A stretch of 64,000 nucleotides of DNA, taken from assembly GCF_025210165.1 (NCBI RefSeq), contig NZ_JAOASI010000046.1:81928-145927 (forward strand), read 5' to 3'. The stretch's first letter is position 1. Every line of letters begins with the position of its first letter. Positions 63,598 to 64,000 of this stretch are shown piece after piece. This DNA is from Tepidibacter sp. Lineage in GTDB: Bacteria; Bacillota; Clostridia; Peptostreptococcales; Peptostreptococcaceae. A program made the translations under genes and the position numbers. The notes beneath the pieces were generated by a model, which saw only the letters and a list, made by a program, of their open reading frames with translations, made no database searches and was not told the origin of the DNA.

Positions 63598-63936
63598 TAC
63601 ACAATTGTAGAGGTAGTGTTTGCAAAATACGGATTTTATACGTTAAAATATATTCTCTAAGATATGGATTGCAAATCAATCAGATTATACGATACATTTA
63701 AATGGAGATAGATTTATAGGACCAGGATAAAAGGTATCAACAACTTTATAGGGATGGAATATTCGATTCATTTAATTTATGCTGATTTAATTGTTATCTT
63801 TAGTTTGAATCTTATGAAGTATACGTTATTTTTTGTATGATATAGCAATCCCTCATTCACCCCCTGTGGTAAGATAGTTGTCGTAGGAAAGAATTAATGA
63901 TATTCTCGAATAAAGATAATGAAGGAGATTAGACCT
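63598..63936 (+). other. Intergenic stretch before the transposase
   Basis: No intact gene. A short frame near 63664-63729 reads WIANQSDYTIHLNGDRF then ends IGPG-stop, which looks like the tail of a broken gene. The stretch around 63851-63885 (CCTCATTCACCCCCTGTGG) has higher GC than its surroundings and could be the left end of an insertion sequence; its right end lies outside the window. Confidence 0.3.
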
Positions 63937-64000
63937 ATGGCAAAAAACAATAAAAGATATCCAATAGAAGAAAAACAGCAATTGATAAAAAGAATGCTGC
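63937..64000 (+). CDS. Transposase (helix-turn-helix part), N-terminal fragment
   Basis: ATG behind GAAGGAGA; MAKNNKRYPIEEKQQLIKRML runs off the window edge. The pattern (R/K)Y..EEK..(I/L)(I/V)KRML is typical of the HTH start of IS3-like transposase OrfA proteins. Indicates an insertion element next to the defence pair. Confidence 0.65.
   Translation, partial: MAKNNKRYPIEEKQQLIKRML

Overview
The window is AT-rich, gene-dense DNA from a low-GC Gram-positive anaerobe, best read as a Clostridia member close to the Peptostreptococcaceae. Pointers are a Stickland-type amino-acid reductase selenoprotein, an agr quorum-sensing locus, T-box and L20 leaders ahead of translation genes, a YtxC-type sporulation protein, frequent GTG/TTG starts behind strong Shine-Dalgarno (SD) sequences, and TTGACA/TATAAT promoters. 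The species cannot be fixed from the sequence. About 60 protein genes are described.

Layout. 1-1.7 kb: end of a GrdE-type proprotein gene and a GrdB-type selenoprotein gene read through an in-frame UGA (Sec350). 1.9-6.7 kb: BMP lipoprotein plus a YufOPQ/NupOPQ-type nucleoside ABC transporter. 6.7-12 kb: DUF6873, YtxC, an [FeFe]-hydrogenase-like PAS sensor, a SpoIIE/PP2C phosphatase that appears to start at ATT, and DUF445. 12-14.2 kb: T-box and thrS. 14.3-17.3 kb: agrC-agrB-agrD-agrA; the 43-residue AgrD was found by hand. 17.6-21 kb: an M4 metalloprotease with a Lys/Glu tandem repeat, and an FtsH relative without membrane anchors. 21.1-22.5 kb: L20 leader, infC (ATT start), rpmI, rplT. 22.6-27.6 kb, minus strand: TPP riboswitch and thiS-thiF-thiG-thiH-thiC-thiE. 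27.7-34.5 kb: prenyltransferase, TIGR00300-type protein, cation diffusion facilitator, KtrB/KtrA, TrmH-type methyltransferase, DUF1189. 35-38.3 kb: FxsA, a response-regulator remnant, and a chemoreceptor fused to a PhnD-like binding domain. 38.9-47.8 kb: T-box, pheS-pheT, zapA, U32 peptidase, HD protein, GNAT, Nudix. 47.9-61.1 kb: a PepSY/SLH surface protein and a tellurite-type (Ter) stress island: four TerD proteins, one fused to a TerB-like domain, a P-type Ca2+ ATPase, and a biosynthetic trio (HpcH/HpaI lyase, a four-part phosphoribosyltransferase fusion, HAD phosphatase). 61.6-64 kb: an AbiL-like ATPase/RloB defence pair and the start of a transposase.

Most unusual signal. Four intergenic elements of about 200-236 bp (34595-34797, 39196-39431, 46556-46758, 61139-61337) share one architecture: a nearly full-length imperfect hairpin with short conserved unpaired motifs. 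The paired arms differ in sequence between copies but stay complementary within each copy. This covariation suggests a conserved structure, either an RNA or a hairpin-forming DNA element. I do not recognise the family. One copy sits between the pheS T-box terminator and the pheS coding region.

Other second-look items: the ATT start of the PP2C gene, an AgrD whose ring may close through serine, a ligand-binding domain that appears to lie in the cytoplasm, the fused Ter-pathway enzyme, and a second structured intergenic segment upstream of the defence pair.
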